DNA from: Paracoccus denitrificans | Lineage (GTDB): Bacteria; Pseudomonadota; Alphaproteobacteria; Rhodobacterales; Rhodobacteraceae | Direction of reading: 5' to 3' | Length of the DNA stretch: 64,000 nt | Assembly: GCA_005768755.1 (NCBI GenBank) | Contig: VAFL01000002.1 | Span: forward strand, 124,001 to 188,000 | In this document: positions 33,300 to 42,678 of the stretch, piece by piece | Numbering within the stretch: position 1 is the first letter of the stretch | Layout: the number at the start of each line of letters is the position of its first letter | Notes under the pieces: generated by a model | Database searches by the model: none | The model's input: only the letters and a program-made list of their open reading frames with translations | What the model was told of the DNA's origin: nothing | Position numbers and translations under genes: made by a program

Positions 33300-34379
33300 A
33301 TGAGCGGCGTTCTTCCTGACAGCAGATTGCGGCAGTTGATTGAAAGCGGCGCAATAACGGCAAGCCCTCCGATCACCGATGCCCAGATACAACCGGCAAG
33401 TCTGGACCTGAGGCTGGGCACTCAGGCCTGGCGGCTGCGTGCATCTTTCCTGCCGGGCCGCGACCGGCGGATCGAGGACCGCCTGCCCGATTTTGAGATG
33501 CACAGCATGGACCTGACGAACGGCGCCGTGCTTGAAAAGGGTTGTGTCTACCTGATCCCCCTGATGGAGCGTCTGCACCTGCCCCAGGGCATCACAGCGG
33601 TTGCCAATGCCAAAAGCTCGACCGGACGGCTGGACCTTCTCACCCGTCTGATCACCGATGACGGGACCGAATTCGACCGCCTGCCGGAAGCCTATGCTGG
33701 CCCGCTTTATGCAGAGATCTGCCCACGCAGCTTCTCGGTCCTTGTCAGGCCGGGGATGCGCCTGAATCAGCTACGGCTGCGCGAAGGCCAAGCCGTTCTG
33801 GACGATCCGGGGTTGCGCGCACTGCATGCCGAAACGCCATTGGTGGCCGGACCTGCGCTGATCGATCAGGGCCTTGGCTTTTCGGTCGATCTGCGTCCCG
33901 AGGCAGGCGATCCGGTCGGTTATCGCGCCAAGCCCCATAGCGGCGTCGTCGATCTGGATCGAATCGGCGCCTATGACCCGCGCGAATTCTGGGATGCTCT
34001 GCATTCGACCGATGGCCGCCTGATCCTTGATCCGGGCGCGTTCTACATCCTTGTCAGCCGCGAATCCGTGGCGATACCGCCCGATTACGCCGCCGAAATG
34101 GCGCCCTATCTGGCAATGGTGGGTGAATTCCGGGTGCATTACGCCGGCTTCTTTGATCCGGGATTCGGGATCGGCCCAAGCGGGACAGGTTCGCGGGGCG
34201 TGCTGGAAGTCCGCTGCCACGAAGCCCCTTTCGCGCTGGAACACGGCCAGGTCGTCGGTCGGCTGGTTTACGAAAGAATGCTGGCGCGTCCCGACCGGCT
34301 TTACGGCCAGGACATCGCCTCGAATTATCAGGGTCAGGGGCTGAAACTGGCCAAGCAGTTCAGCGCATACGGCGGGTGA
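33300..34379 (+). CDS. dcd: 2'-deoxycytidine 5'-triphosphate deaminase, long form
   Basis: 359 residues, about twice the E. coli enzyme (193). It converts dCTP to dUTP for dTMP synthesis. The N-terminal half has IQPASLDLRLG and ANAKSSTGRLDLLTRLITDDG. The C-terminal half repeats dUTPase-type features (VHYAGFFDPGFGIGPSGTGSRGVLEVRC and EHGQVVGRLVYERM). It therefore looks like an internal duplication of the dUTPase/Dcd fold, a form known in alphaproteobacteria. Its last 20 bases overlap a small convergent gene. Confidence 0.9.
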   Translation: MSGVLPDSRLRQLIESGAITASPPITDAQIQPASLDLRLGTQAWRLRASFLPGRDRRIEDRLPDFEMHSMDLTNGAVLEKGCVYLIPLMERLHLPQGITAVANAKSSTGRLDLLTRLITDDGTEFDRLPEAYAGPLYAEICPRSFSVLVRPGMRLNQLRLREGQAVLDDPGLRALHAETPLVAGPALIDQGLGFSVDLRPEAGDPVGYRAKPHSGVVDLDRIGAYDPREFWDALHSTDGRLILDPGAFYILVSRESVAIPPDYAAEMAPYLAMVGEFRVHYAGFFDPGFGIGPSGTGSRGVLEVRCHEAPFALEHGQVVGRLVYERMLARPDRLYGQDIASNYQGQGLKLAKQFSAYGG

Positions 34380-34593
34380 TCCTGGCCGCCTGGCGGGCGC
34401 GCTTGATCGCCTGACGAGAGTTTTTCGTCATTTTCTGCGCCTCGCGCCTTTCTGCTTCGGTCATCTTGGCCGGGTCCTTCCCACGACGGGCAAGATAGCC
34501 GATGCCCTTCGTGATACCGACAGCCATAGCCGCGCGGGTCGCGGCGCGCATCAAATGACGGCCGAAGGCCGTGCCGAACTGGTTCATGTTCAT
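34360..34593 (-). CDS. Small basic protein downstream of scpB
   Basis: 77 residues, strongly basic (TEAERREAQKMTKNSRQAIKRARQAARITRRMR) with an N-terminal amphipathic part (FGRHLMRAATRAAMAVGIT). No family recognised. Its ATG overlaps the scpB stop (ATGA) with a GAGGAG ribosome site in the scpB end, so it is translated from the scp transcript. It overlaps the convergent dcd 3' end by 20 bases. Confidence 0.7.
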   Translation of the reverse strand: MNMNQFGTAFGRHLMRAATRAAMAVGITKGIGYLARRGKDPAKMTEAERREAQKMTKNSRQAIKRARQAARITRRMR

Positions 34594-35246
34594 ATCTGCT
34601 CCTCCTCGCCGAACAGGTCGCCCGGCCGGGTTTCATCACCTATATCGTCATCTTCGTCGTCACGGACAAGCTGCACCGCCAAATCCGATGGCGGGCGGTT
34701 GTCCAGCAGCCCGGCTGCGCGCAATTCGCTGAGGCCCGGAAGGTCACGGGCCGTTTCCAGGCCGAAATGATCCAGAAACTCTTCGGTCACGACAAATGTG
34801 ACCGGCCGTCCCGGGGTCATGCGCCGTCGCCCGACCCTGATCCAATCCAGTTCGATCAGCTGGTCCAGAGTCCCGCGCGAGGTCGCAACGCCGCGGATTT
34901 CTTCGATCTCGGCGCGGGTGACGGGCTGGTGATAGGCAACGATGGCCAGCGTCTCGGTTGCGGCCCGTGACAGGCGCCGCGTCTCGATCGTTTCGGTCTG
35001 CATCAGGAAAGACAGGTCAGCCGCCGTGCGAAACGCGAACCCGTCGCCAACACGTGTCAGTTCGACCCCGCGCCCTTCGTAACGGCGGCGCAGATGCGCC
35101 ACAGCTTCGGCGACGTCAGCACCTTTCGGCAACCGGTCCGCCAGGTCGCGCAGCGAGACTGGCTGGGCCGACGCGAAAAGCATGGCCTCGACCATACGCT
35201 CCTGCTCCTCAAGTGGGGGCGGCGGAAATTCGACGTCTTCGTTCAT
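34590..35246 (-). CDS. scpB: Segregation and condensation protein B
   Basis: 218 residues. Two winged-helix domains: the first contains EEQERMVEAMLFASAQPVSLRDLADRLP; the second has the ScpB hallmark TETLAIVAYHQPVTRAEIEEIRGV and RGTLDQLIELDWIRVGRRRMTPGRP. With ScpA it joins SMC to compact and segregate the chromosome. Starts within the last bases of scpA (4-base overlap). The C-terminal tail is acidic. Confidence 0.95.
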   Translation of the reverse strand: MNEDVEFPPPPLEEQERMVEAMLFASAQPVSLRDLADRLPKGADVAEAVAHLRRRYEGRGVELTRVGDGFAFRTAADLSFLMQTETIETRRLSRAATETLAIVAYHQPVTRAEIEEIRGVATSRGTLDQLIELDWIRVGRRRMTPGRPVTFVVTEEFLDHFGLETARDLPGLSELRAAGLLDNRPPSDLAVQLVRDDEDDDIGDETRPGDLFGEEEQI

Positions 35247-36094
35247 TCTGTCTGGCTACTGCTTTTCGGTCTGCTTTGGCCGGTTTTGCGCAGGCGAATG
35301 GCAATGGGGGCAAAGCTTTCGGCCTGCTGAATTTCAAGCCGCCCCTGTCGCGCCAGTTCCAGCGTCGCGGCGAAAGTCGCCGCTGTGGCAGAGCGGCCCC
35401 TTTCGCCGCCCCCCCAGCCATCTGGCAGAAATTCGGCCAGCATGGTCCATTCGCCCGCGAAACCGATCAGATGGCGGACCCGTTCAAGCGCCTGTTCCAT
35501 CGTGAAGACATCCTTGCGGTCAAATGCATAAGGACGAAACTCGTCCTTCGTCTTCAGCCGGGCATAGGCACGCATCAGGTCGATCAGTCCGACCTCGTAT
35601 GTGACGTTGCGCTTTCGGGCAATCTGCTCGGGCTGGCCGCGCACGAAGCGGCTTTGGCCAAGGCGGTCACGACCCATCAGCCTGGCCGATGCCTGCCGCA
35701 TCGCATCCAGCCGTTCCAGTTGAAAGGCCAGATGTGCGGCCAGATCCTCGGCCGAGGGGCCTTCGTCCTCTGGATCGGGTGGCAGCAGCAGGCGTGATTT
35801 CAGAAAGGCCAACCACGCCGCCATGACCAGATAATCCGCAGCCAGTTCTATTCGAAGCTGGCGGGCCTGTTCGACGAAAGACAGATACTGCTCGGCCAGT
35901 TGCAGGATCGAGACCTGCATCAGATCGACCTTCTGAACCCGCGCCATGGTCAGCAGCAGGTCAAGCGGTCCCTCAAAGCCGTCGATATCGACGATCAGCG
36001 CTTCCTCGGCGCGACGCTCCTCGACAGCGCGAGTTAACTCGGACGGCAGCTGTTGGGTGCGCACGGGGCGCAGGGGTGTGACGTTATCGATCAA
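35243..36094 (-). CDS. scpA: Segregation and condensation protein A
   Basis: 283 residues, kleisin subunit of the SMC complex. The conserved N-terminus reads DGFEGPLDLLLTMARVQKVDLMQVSILQLAEQYLSFV; a middle region (LAAHLAFQLERLD) and a C-terminal winged helix follow. It lies between nagZ (49-base gap) and scpB (overlap), the usual Rhodobacterales order. Confidence 0.95.
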   Translation of the reverse strand: MIDNVTPLRPVRTQQLPSELTRAVEERRAEEALIVDIDGFEGPLDLLLTMARVQKVDLMQVSILQLAEQYLSFVEQARQLRIELAADYLVMAAWLAFLKSRLLLPPDPEDEGPSAEDLAAHLAFQLERLDAMRQASARLMGRDRLGQSRFVRGQPEQIARKRNVTYEVGLIDLMRAYARLKTKDEFRPYAFDRKDVFTMEQALERVRHLIGFAGEWTMLAEFLPDGWGGGERGRSATAATFAATLELARQGRLEIQQAESFAPIAIRLRKTGQSRPKSSSQTE

Positions 36095-36143
36095 GCTCGC
36101 CTCGCTGGGTCAATGCGCAGGTTCGACCTTGGCCGTCCTTCTG

Positions 36144-37139
36144 TCAAGCGACTGGCCAGTCAACCTGACCGCCAAGCGCGCGATATTCGTCCAGCAGATC
36201 GGCGGCGCGTCTTGCCTCGCCTGCGCGCCGAAAGCCAAGCGCGAGGTTGCCACGCCGGACCGCATCGGCTGTCATGGCGCCTGCATGGGTCACCACGTCC
36301 TCCATCTCGGACATCTCGGCGTGGCAATGCAGGATCAGGTCGACCCCTGCTGCGATCGTGGCCGCGCTTCGCGCAGCGATCGTGCCGCTCAGCCCATTCA
36401 TGGAAATATCGTCGCTCATCAGCAGACCGTCAAATCCGATCTCATCGCGGATCACCCCGATCATCCGCTGCGACGCCGTCGCCGGCTTATCGTCCAGATC
36501 GGAAAAGCGGATATGCGCACTCATCGCCATGGGCAGATCGTTCAGCGCACGGAAGACGGCAAAGTCGGTCCGCGACAATTCGGCATGCGGCGTGGTCACG
36601 ATGGGTGTTTCCTTGTGGCTATCGGCCACCGCGCGACCGTGGCCGGGCATGTGTTTCATGATCGGCACGACACCCGCTGCCAGCAGCCCGTTTGCGGCGG
36701 CACGGCCACGCGTCACGACTTCGTCGACCGAACGGCCAAGGCAGCGGTTCTGCAAGAAGGGATGCGTCGCATTCGATGCGATATCCAGGGTCGGCGCGCA
36801 ATTGCTGTCGATGCCGACGGCGCGAAGTTCCTGGCCGATCAGATGATAACGAAGTTGCATCGCCTGCGGGCCAAGCTGCGCGTCATCCAGCGGTGGCGAC
36901 CATTCGGCCCAATGGGGTGCCCGCATCCGCTGCACCCGACCGCCCTCCTGATCTATCGTTATGATTGCATCTCGTCCGACCGCATCACGCAAATCGCTTG
37001 TCAGACGACGCAGTTGATCAGGGCTGTCGATATTGCGGGCAAAAAGGATGAACCCCCATGGATCGGCCGAGCGGAAGAAATCCCGCTCGGCCGGTAGAAG
37101 ATCGGTGCCACGCAGCCCGAATATTGCCGCTGCCGTCAT
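36144..37139 (-). CDS. nagZ: Beta-N-acetylhexosaminidase (peptidoglycan recycling)
   Basis: 331 residues, glycoside hydrolase family 3. It removes GlcNAc from anhydro-muropeptides in the cytoplasm. Motifs: INIDQEGGRVQRMRAP-type (here TIDQEGGRVQRMRAP), the His/Asp loop KHMPGHGRAVADSH, and the nucleophile Asp in LLMSDDISMNGL. Its ATG overlaps the stop of the SPOR gene by 4 bases, which couples cell-wall recycling with the SPOR protein. Confidence 0.95.
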   Translation of the reverse strand: MTAAAIFGLRGTDLLPAERDFFRSADPWGFILFARNIDSPDQLRRLTSDLRDAVGRDAIITIDQEGGRVQRMRAPHWAEWSPPLDDAQLGPQAMQLRYHLIGQELRAVGIDSNCAPTLDIASNATHPFLQNRCLGRSVDEVVTRGRAAANGLLAAGVVPIMKHMPGHGRAVADSHKETPIVTTPHAELSRTDFAVFRALNDLPMAMSAHIRFSDLDDKPATASQRMIGVIRDEIGFDGLLMSDDISMNGLSGTIAARSAATIAAGVDLILHCHAEMSEMEDVVTHAGAMTADAVRRGNLALGFRRAGEARRAADLLDEYRALGGQVDWPVA

Positions 37140-38221
37140 TGCGCGGCGGCGGGGTAGCAGTCAGTTCCTTCGGCGATCAGCGCGGCACAGAAACGGCGGG
37201 CATCGTCTCGGGATTCGAATCCGGCGACACGAAGTCGATAGAACGTGCGGCCATTGCGTTCGGTGCTTTGAACGACGGGCTGCTTGCCAGCAAACAGCGA
37301 TGAGAAGCGGCCCGAAATCCGGCCCCACTCACCATTTGCGATGGCATCGGAATCAAATGCCCCGATCTGCACCAGAGGCGAGCCGGATGCGACGCTTGCC
37401 TGTTCGACTGGTGCAGCTTCCGGCGCTTCTGAAACGGCTTCGGCGACAGCGGCCTCGACCGCGCTTTCTGCGGCGGGCGTTTGCTCTGCGGGTGCAGCCT
37501 GCGCACGCGCGGCGATTTCTGCCGGACGACGCATGGGACGTGCCGCCTGAACGGTCGGGACAGGTGCCTCGGCCTCGGTCGCCGCCATTTCGGCCGCTGC
37601 CGGATCGTCGGCCGAAACGATATCCAGTGCGCCAAGATCGGTGGTCAACCCGGCCGCCAGACCGGCTGCCGCATCGGCATCGGAAATCGCGACCACCGGG
37701 CTATCTGGCGCTGCCGGCGCAACGTCACCGGCCAATTCGGCTATCGCAGTGACATCAGCAAGTTCGCCCATAGCCACGTCGTCATCCTGAAGTCCGGTCG
37801 GCGCCGGAGCGATGGCGATTTCGGCACTTGGAGGGACGTCGACACCGGCCGCCACTTCATTGACGGAAAGTCCGCCGTTGCGCGCCAGTTCTCCGCCCGG
37901 CTCGTCGGGGGCGGTGCGCGCCTCGCCCTGAACGGCGCGGATCACGGGCACGCCCGACACGTCGCGCGCGACCAGTTTGTAGCCCCAGACGACCAACCCA
38001 ACCAGCAGGATGACCGAAACGACCGCGCCCAGATAATGTGTCAGACGGCCTAGGCGCGCACCCAGACCTTCGTCATGATCCTCGGCATAATGCTGGTCGT
38101 CGTCGTACCAGCCATTATCCTCGTCATAATCGTCCTGAGCCTGATGTTGATAGGGGTATTGCCGCGCCTGACGAGGCGCGGAATCCGCGAATCGGCGGGT
38201 GCCGAAATCGGTAACTGCCAT
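37136..38221 (-). CDS. SPOR-domain membrane protein
   Basis: 361 residues. An acidic, Tyr/His/Asp-rich cytoplasmic tail (about 20-50), one membrane helix (about 63-85, YLGAVVSVILLVGLVVWGY), an Ala/Pro/Glu-rich periplasmic linker, and a C-terminal SPOR domain (about 285-361, PLVQIGAFDSDAIANGEW...GTDCYPAAAQ). SPOR domains bind denuded glycan at division sites. The start at MAVTDFGTRR is set by the protein pattern; the frame upstream to 38443 overlaps argS. Confidence 0.9.
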   Translation of the reverse strand: MAVTDFGTRRFADSAPRQARQYPYQHQAQDDYDEDNGWYDDDQHYAEDHDEGLGARLGRLTHYLGAVVSVILLVGLVVWGYKLVARDVSGVPVIRAVQGEARTAPDEPGGELARNGGLSVNEVAAGVDVPPSAEIAIAPAPTGLQDDDVAMGELADVTAIAELAGDVAPAAPDSPVVAISDADAAAGLAAGLTTDLGALDIVSADDPAAAEMAATEAEAPVPTVQAARPMRRPAEIAARAQAAPAEQTPAAESAVEAAVAEAVSEAPEAAPVEQASVASGSPLVQIGAFDSDAIANGEWGRISGRFSSLFAGKQPVVQSTERNGRTFYRLRVAGFESRDDARRFCAALIAEGTDCYPAAAQ

Positions 38222-38286
38222 AAGATGCCTGCCTGCCGGGTGCCCGGCTGTTGATAACTGCCCGATTCCGGCCAGGGCACCTTTTG

Positions 38287-40032
38287 TCAGCGCATTTCCT
38301 TGGCCGGAGTCACACCAAGAATAGCAAGCCCTGACGAAATGACAACGCCAACCGCGCGAATCATTGCAATTTTCGCTGCCGTAGCCGTCAGGTCGTCTTC
38401 CTGCACGAAGCGCAATGATGGCTCTTCCTTGCCGCGATTCCACAGTGAATGCAGGCTGCCCGCAACGTCGAACAGGTAAAATGCGACGCGATGCGGCTCG
38501 TGCGCGGCGGCGGCTGCTTCGATCAGACGCGGATATTCTGCAAGCTTTCTGACCAGTTCCATTTCTGCCGGATGATCGATCAGGGAAAGATCTGCCTGCG
38601 AAAGCGACGCATCCGAGACGTCGACCCCAAGCTCGGCCGCTTTCGACATCACCGAATGGACCCGCGCACTGGCATACTGTACATACCAGACCGGGTTGTC
38701 CTTTGACTGTTCCAGCACCTTGTCAAAGTCGAAATCCAGTGGCGCATCGTTCTTGCGCGTCAGCATATGGAAACGCGTCACGTCGCGCCCCGCCTGCTCC
38801 ACGACATCGCGCAGGGTGACGAATGTGCCCGCCCGCTTCGACATCTTGAAAGGCTCGCCGTCCTTGTACAGCTTGACCAGCTGGATCAGCTTGACATCCA
38901 GCGGAACCCGTCCGTTGGACAGCGCCGCAACGGCCGCGTTCATCCGCTTGACATAGCCACCGTGATCAGCCCCGAAGATATCGACAAGCTGATCGAAACC
39001 CCGGTCGATCTTGTCCCAGTGATACGCGATATCGGGCGCGAAATAAGTCCAGGCGCCATCAGACTTCTGCACCGCCCGATCCTGATCATCGCCGTAGGCA
39101 GTCGAACGGAACAGGGTCTGTTCGCGTGCTTCCCAATCGTCAGGCAACTTCCCTTTCGGTGGTTCCAGTGTACCTTCGTAGATCAGGCCTGCACTGCGCA
39201 GCCGGTCAATCGCGGCTTCGATCCGGCCCGATCCGTACAGCGCCTTTTCCGACGAATACACATCCATCGTCACGTTCAGCAGCGCAAGATCCTCGCGGAT
39301 CATGGCCAGCATGGCGTCGGTTGCAAATTCGCGGACATCGTCCAGCCAATTCTCTTCAGGTTTGTCCAGAAGCGAATCGCCGTATTTCGCCTTCAGCGCC
39401 TCGCCCACCGGGATCAGGTAGTCGCCGGGATAAAGACCCTCGCGGATCTCCGGTGCCAGCCCATTGGCCTCGCGGTAACGTTCGAAGGCAGAGCGCGCCA
39501 GCACATCGACCTGGGCACCACCATCGTTGATGTAATATTCCCGCGTGACGTCATAGCCGGCCACATCAAGCAGATTGGACAGCGCATCGCCGAAGACGGC
39601 CCCGCGCGTATGGCCGACATGCATCGGGCCGGTCGGGTTGGCCGACACGAATTCGACATTCACCCGTGTCCCCTGCCCCATGGTCGAGCGGCCATAGCTT
39701 TCGGACGCACCAAGTGCGCCCGACACGACGCCCAGCCACACCGACGGGTCCAGACGCAGGTTCAAAAAGCCAGGACCTGCCACATCAGCGGCGGTGATGC
39801 GCGGATCGGCGGTCAGTTTCGCGGCCAGCTTCTCTGCGATATCCCGAGGTTTCATGCCGGCGGGCTTTGCAAGCACCATCGCCGCATTCGTCGCCATATC
39901 GCCATGGGCCGCGTCTCGGGGCGGCTCGACCGTGACATTCTTCAGGTCCAGTCCGGCAGGCAGTTCACCCGCGGTCATCATCTGTTCGAGTGCGTCGGTC
40001 ACAGCCATACGCATGTCGGCAAAGAGATTCAT
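38287..40032 (-). CDS. argS: Arginyl-tRNA synthetase
   Basis: 581 residues, class I synthetase. The HIGH-type motif is HVGHTRGAVFGDAL; the KMSKS-like loop is KMSKRAGTFVTL; the N-terminal additional domain and the C-terminal DALR anticodon-binding domain (RVHSVMSKAAELG...) are present. First gene of the argS-SPOR-nagZ-scpA-scpB run; 65 bases separate it from the SPOR gene. Confidence 0.97.
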   Translation of the reverse strand: MNLFADMRMAVTDALEQMMTAGELPAGLDLKNVTVEPPRDAAHGDMATNAAMVLAKPAGMKPRDIAEKLAAKLTADPRITAADVAGPGFLNLRLDPSVWLGVVSGALGASESYGRSTMGQGTRVNVEFVSANPTGPMHVGHTRGAVFGDALSNLLDVAGYDVTREYYINDGGAQVDVLARSAFERYREANGLAPEIREGLYPGDYLIPVGEALKAKYGDSLLDKPEENWLDDVREFATDAMLAMIREDLALLNVTMDVYSSEKALYGSGRIEAAIDRLRSAGLIYEGTLEPPKGKLPDDWEAREQTLFRSTAYGDDQDRAVQKSDGAWTYFAPDIAYHWDKIDRGFDQLVDIFGADHGGYVKRMNAAVAALSNGRVPLDVKLIQLVKLYKDGEPFKMSKRAGTFVTLRDVVEQAGRDVTRFHMLTRKNDAPLDFDFDKVLEQSKDNPVWYVQYASARVHSVMSKAAELGVDVSDASLSQADLSLIDHPAEMELVRKLAEYPRLIEAAAAAHEPHRVAFYLFDVAGSLHSLWNRGKEEPSLRFVQEDDLTATAAKIAMIRAVGVVISSGLAILGVTPAKEMR

Positions 40033-40083
40033 CGTTTTCTTCCGCTTGTTCGTTCCTGCGATAGCCCCCTGCCCCCCCAAACG

Positions 40084-40740
40084 TCAACGGGGGGCGGCAT
40101 CCGCCGCAAGATGACGCAGGCCATGGGTGACATCGGCGCGGATCGCCAGACGCAGACCGGGTTCGTCCCCTGCCTTCAGCGCGGCAATGATAAGGCGGTG
40201 ATGGCGCGGCGGTTCATTTCGCTGCACCCGGCCGTAAAGCGCACGCATGGTCGGCCCCAACTGAAGCCAGACCGTTTCAAGAATGGCCAGCATCGCCGGC
40301 GCCTGCGCACGCAGGTAAAGCATCCGGTGAAAATCCAGATTGCTGCGGATATAGCCCACGGCGTCATGACGCATCACGGCATCCGCGATCGCGCCATTGA
40401 CTGCGCTGAGCCGGTCGATCAGTGCGAAATGGGCACGTGGAAGGGCGCGGGACGCAAGTTCCGGCTCGATCAGGGCGCGTAATGCTGCCAGCTCCTCGAT
40501 CCGTTCAACCGACAGTTCTGGTGTGGTGACGCGGCCCGATGCCGACAGTGTCAGCGCACCTTCGGCAGCAAGCCGGCGCACGGCCTCTCTCGCCGGTGTT
40601 ATCGACACCCCGTATTCCGCCGCGATCCCGCGCAATGTCAGCGGCTGGCCCGGCGGCAACTCACCCACAAGAATGCGGCCGCGAAGCAAGCGGTACAGCC
40701 GTTCATGGGCGGCAAGTTCGGCAGGTCTGGCAACGGTCAT
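40084..40740 (-). CDS. GntR-family regulator (FadR-like)
   Basis: 218 residues. The winged helix is at about 10-75 (YRLLRGRILVGELPPGQPLTLRGIAAEYGVSITPAREAVRRLAAEGAL). The C-terminal all-helical FCD ligand-binding domain has the metal-type pattern ALRALIEPELA...HRMLYLRAQAP...HHRLIIAAL. Target and ligand unknown. It sits 51 bases upstream of argS on the same strand. Confidence 0.92.
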   Translation of the reverse strand: MTVARPAELAAHERLYRLLRGRILVGELPPGQPLTLRGIAAEYGVSITPAREAVRRLAAEGALTLSASGRVTTPELSVERIEELAALRALIEPELASRALPRAHFALIDRLSAVNGAIADAVMRHDAVGYIRSNLDFHRMLYLRAQAPAMLAILETVWLQLGPTMRALYGRVQRNEPPRHHRLIIAALKAGDEPGLRLAIRADVTHGLRHLAADAAPR

Positions 40741-40771
40741 TCGGGATTTGTGATCACAAGCCAGGTCCGCG

Positions 40772-41455
40772 TCAATCCTTGAAACGCCAGGCCTGCAGTT
40801 CGGCGCCATGCGTCCGCAACCAGTCCCGGTACGGGGCGTGGCCCGGCATCAGCGCCTCAACCGCGGCCCAAAAGCGCGCCGAGTGATCCATATGTGCCAG
40901 ATGGGCAACCTCATGGGCCGCAACGTAATCCAGCACCAAAGGCGGCGCCATCGCCAGCCGCCAGGAAAACATCAGGCGCCCGTCTGAGGTGCAACTACCC
41001 CATCGCGACCGGGTGTCGCGCAGGCTGAGCGCACGGGGCTTTCGGCCAAGATTGGCGGCATGGCGATCGACCGCCTCTCGAAGTGCGACATGGGCACGGT
41101 GCTTCAGCCAAGCCTGGACGGTCGGCCCGAAGGGTTTGCCCTGTGGCACGCTCAGCACATCGCCGTCCAGTTGCATCTGCCGCAGCGGAAGCGCGCGCAA
41201 CAGGACGCCCTGCCCCGCCACCGGCAGCGTCACGCCATCGCTCACCACTTGCGGCCCCGGCATCGCGGCCACGGTTTTCTGCAGCCAGTCGGCCTTGGAA
41301 ATGACAAAATCGCGCCCCGCCGACAGGCTGGCGCGCATCGGCAGCGTCAGCACAACGCCACCGCCCGACCGCGGCACCCGAAGCGTCATGCGCCGCGCCC
41401 GCGCATTGCGCCGCACGGAAACCGCGATGCCGTCAATCTGGATCTGCTCGGACAT
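40772..41455 (-). CDS. YgjP-like zinc metallopeptidase (M48-related)
   Basis: 227 residues. The zinc motif is in YVAAHEVAHLAHMDHSARFW; just before it is the family signature RSRWGSCTSDGRLMFSWRLAMAP. No signal peptide or membrane helix, so cytoplasmic. Family PF01863 is poorly characterised. It lies 31 bases upstream of the GntR gene on the same strand. Confidence 0.9.
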   Translation of the reverse strand: MSEQIQIDGIAVSVRRNARARRMTLRVPRSGGGVVLTLPMRASLSAGRDFVISKADWLQKTVAAMPGPQVVSDGVTLPVAGQGVLLRALPLRQMQLDGDVLSVPQGKPFGPTVQAWLKHRAHVALREAVDRHAANLGRKPRALSLRDTRSRWGSCTSDGRLMFSWRLAMAPPLVLDYVAAHEVAHLAHMDHSARFWAAVEALMPGHAPYRDWLRTHGAELQAWRFKD

Positions 41456-41538
41456 TGCCTGTTTATTGGCCTTTACAGCATGGTGGGCTTGTGGCAGGGG
41501 GACGCGGATTTACCTAAGCCCGGCGTAAGGAGATTACC

Positions 41539-41859
41539 ATGCCCAAAGAGGAATGGGGCACGAAACGCCTCTGCCCGCATTGCGGAGCCCGTTTCTATGA
41601 CCTGCAAAACGACCCGATGACCTGCCCCGCCTGCGGGACGGAATTCACGCTGGAAAGTCTGACCCAAGGACGCGGCCGCTCTTTGGTGTCTGAGAAAACG
41701 GCATCCAAAGATGACGATCAGGACGACGATCTGGTCGAAGACGATCTTGACGATGATGACAGCGGCGACATCGACGACGATCTGCTGGAAGATGACGACA
41801 GCGACGATGACGTCTCGCTGGATGAAATCGCCGACGTCGCCAGCGATGACGAAGACTGA
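41539..41859 (+). CDS. FYDLN-acid protein (TIGR02300 family)
   Basis: 106 residues. The N-terminal zinc ribbon KRLCPHCGARFYDLQNDPMTCPACGTEF has C-x2-C twice with FYDLN in between; the last 50 residues are nearly all Asp/Glu with Ser. This is the conserved alphaproteobacterial family whose function is unknown. A weak GC hairpin (41869-41887) follows the stop. Confidence 0.93.
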   Translation: MPKEEWGTKRLCPHCGARFYDLQNDPMTCPACGTEFTLESLTQGRGRSLVSEKTASKDDDQDDDLVEDDLDDDDSGDIDDDLLEDDDSDDDVSLDEIADVASDDED

Positions 41860-41868
41860 TCCCTGCAG

Positions 41869-41887
41869 CGGCGGGACAAACCCGCCG
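41869..41887. terminator. Hairpin after the FYDLN gene
   Basis: CGGCGGG and CCCGCCG, a perfect 7-bp stem with loop ACAAA, 9 bases after the stop; no U-tract follows. Confidence 0.4.
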
Positions 41888-41925
41888 ATTGCATATCGGA
41901 TATAACTGACCAAGGCAGAAAAAAC

Positions 41926-42318
41926 TTGAAATCTCTCTCCTCCCTCGCCCCGCAAATGCTCAGCGTTCTGCGGATCATTGCCGCACTTGTCTTCATGGTG
42001 CATGGAACCCAGAAGATCCTTGGCTATCCCGCCAGCGAGATGGCCAACCCGGCCGTGATGTCGAAATTCTGGATCGCCGGGATGCTGGAACTGATTGGCG
42101 GTGCACTGCTGGTCCTGGGCCTGTTCTCGCGTCCGGTGGCGTTCATCCTGTCAGGTCTGATGGCCGTCGCCTACTGGACCGTACACGCCCCCCAAAGCCC
42201 CTTCCCTGCGCTGAACGGTGGTGACGCGGCGATTCTTTTTTGCTTCGTCTTCCTGTACATCGTGTTTGCCGGGCCAGGCCCGATCAGTCTGGACAACGCG
42301 CTCGGTCGCGACCGCTGA
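41926..42318 (+). CDS. DoxX-family membrane protein
   Basis: 130 residues with four membrane helices; the pattern RIIAALVFMVHGTQKILG and MLELIGGALLVLGLFSRPVAF is typical of DoxX. Members are often linked to redox or thiol stress; the role here is unknown. The listed start is a TTG with an AAGG 10 bases upstream; an ATG ten codons later is an alternative. A strong terminator follows. Confidence 0.88.
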   Translation: MKSLSSLAPQMLSVLRIIAALVFMVHGTQKILGYPASEMANPAVMSKFWIAGMLELIGGALLVLGLFSRPVAFILSGLMAVAYWTVHAPQSPFPALNGGDAAILFCFVFLYIVFAGPGPISLDNALGRDR

Positions 42319-42342
42319 TCAGCGAACACCGCGAAAAATAAC

Positions 42343-42378
42343 GAAAAGCGGGGCCATCCAGCCCCGCTTTTCTTTTTT
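42343..42378 (+). terminator. Rho-independent terminator after doxX
   Basis: GAAAAGCGGGGC and GCCCCGCTTTTC form a perfect 12-bp stem with a 6-base loop (CATCCA), followed by six T. It lies 24 bases after the stop. Confidence 0.95.
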
Positions 42379-42484
42379 CAGGATGGACGCAAGAAAGTCA
42401 TGTTTTTCCGCTTGCGCCCCCCTGCCGCTGCCCCTATACGACGCCCCACGGCAACAGCGCGACGCGCCTTGCCAGACCTCCGGT

Positions 42485-42560
<76 letters not shown>

Positions 42561-42678
42561 ATAAAATCAGCAGCTTACACCAAGATAGGCCAGCGCCTTG
42601 GCAGGCAGTTTAGCGCAGGGGTAACGTCTGGGGTAACAATCGCCAGCTTTGACGCGCCGCCCTCTTTTGTACCACCGC

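Noticed and set aside
38767..40482. 571-residue plus-strand open frame
   Set aside because: Antisense to argS and the GntR gene; no domain is recognisable.
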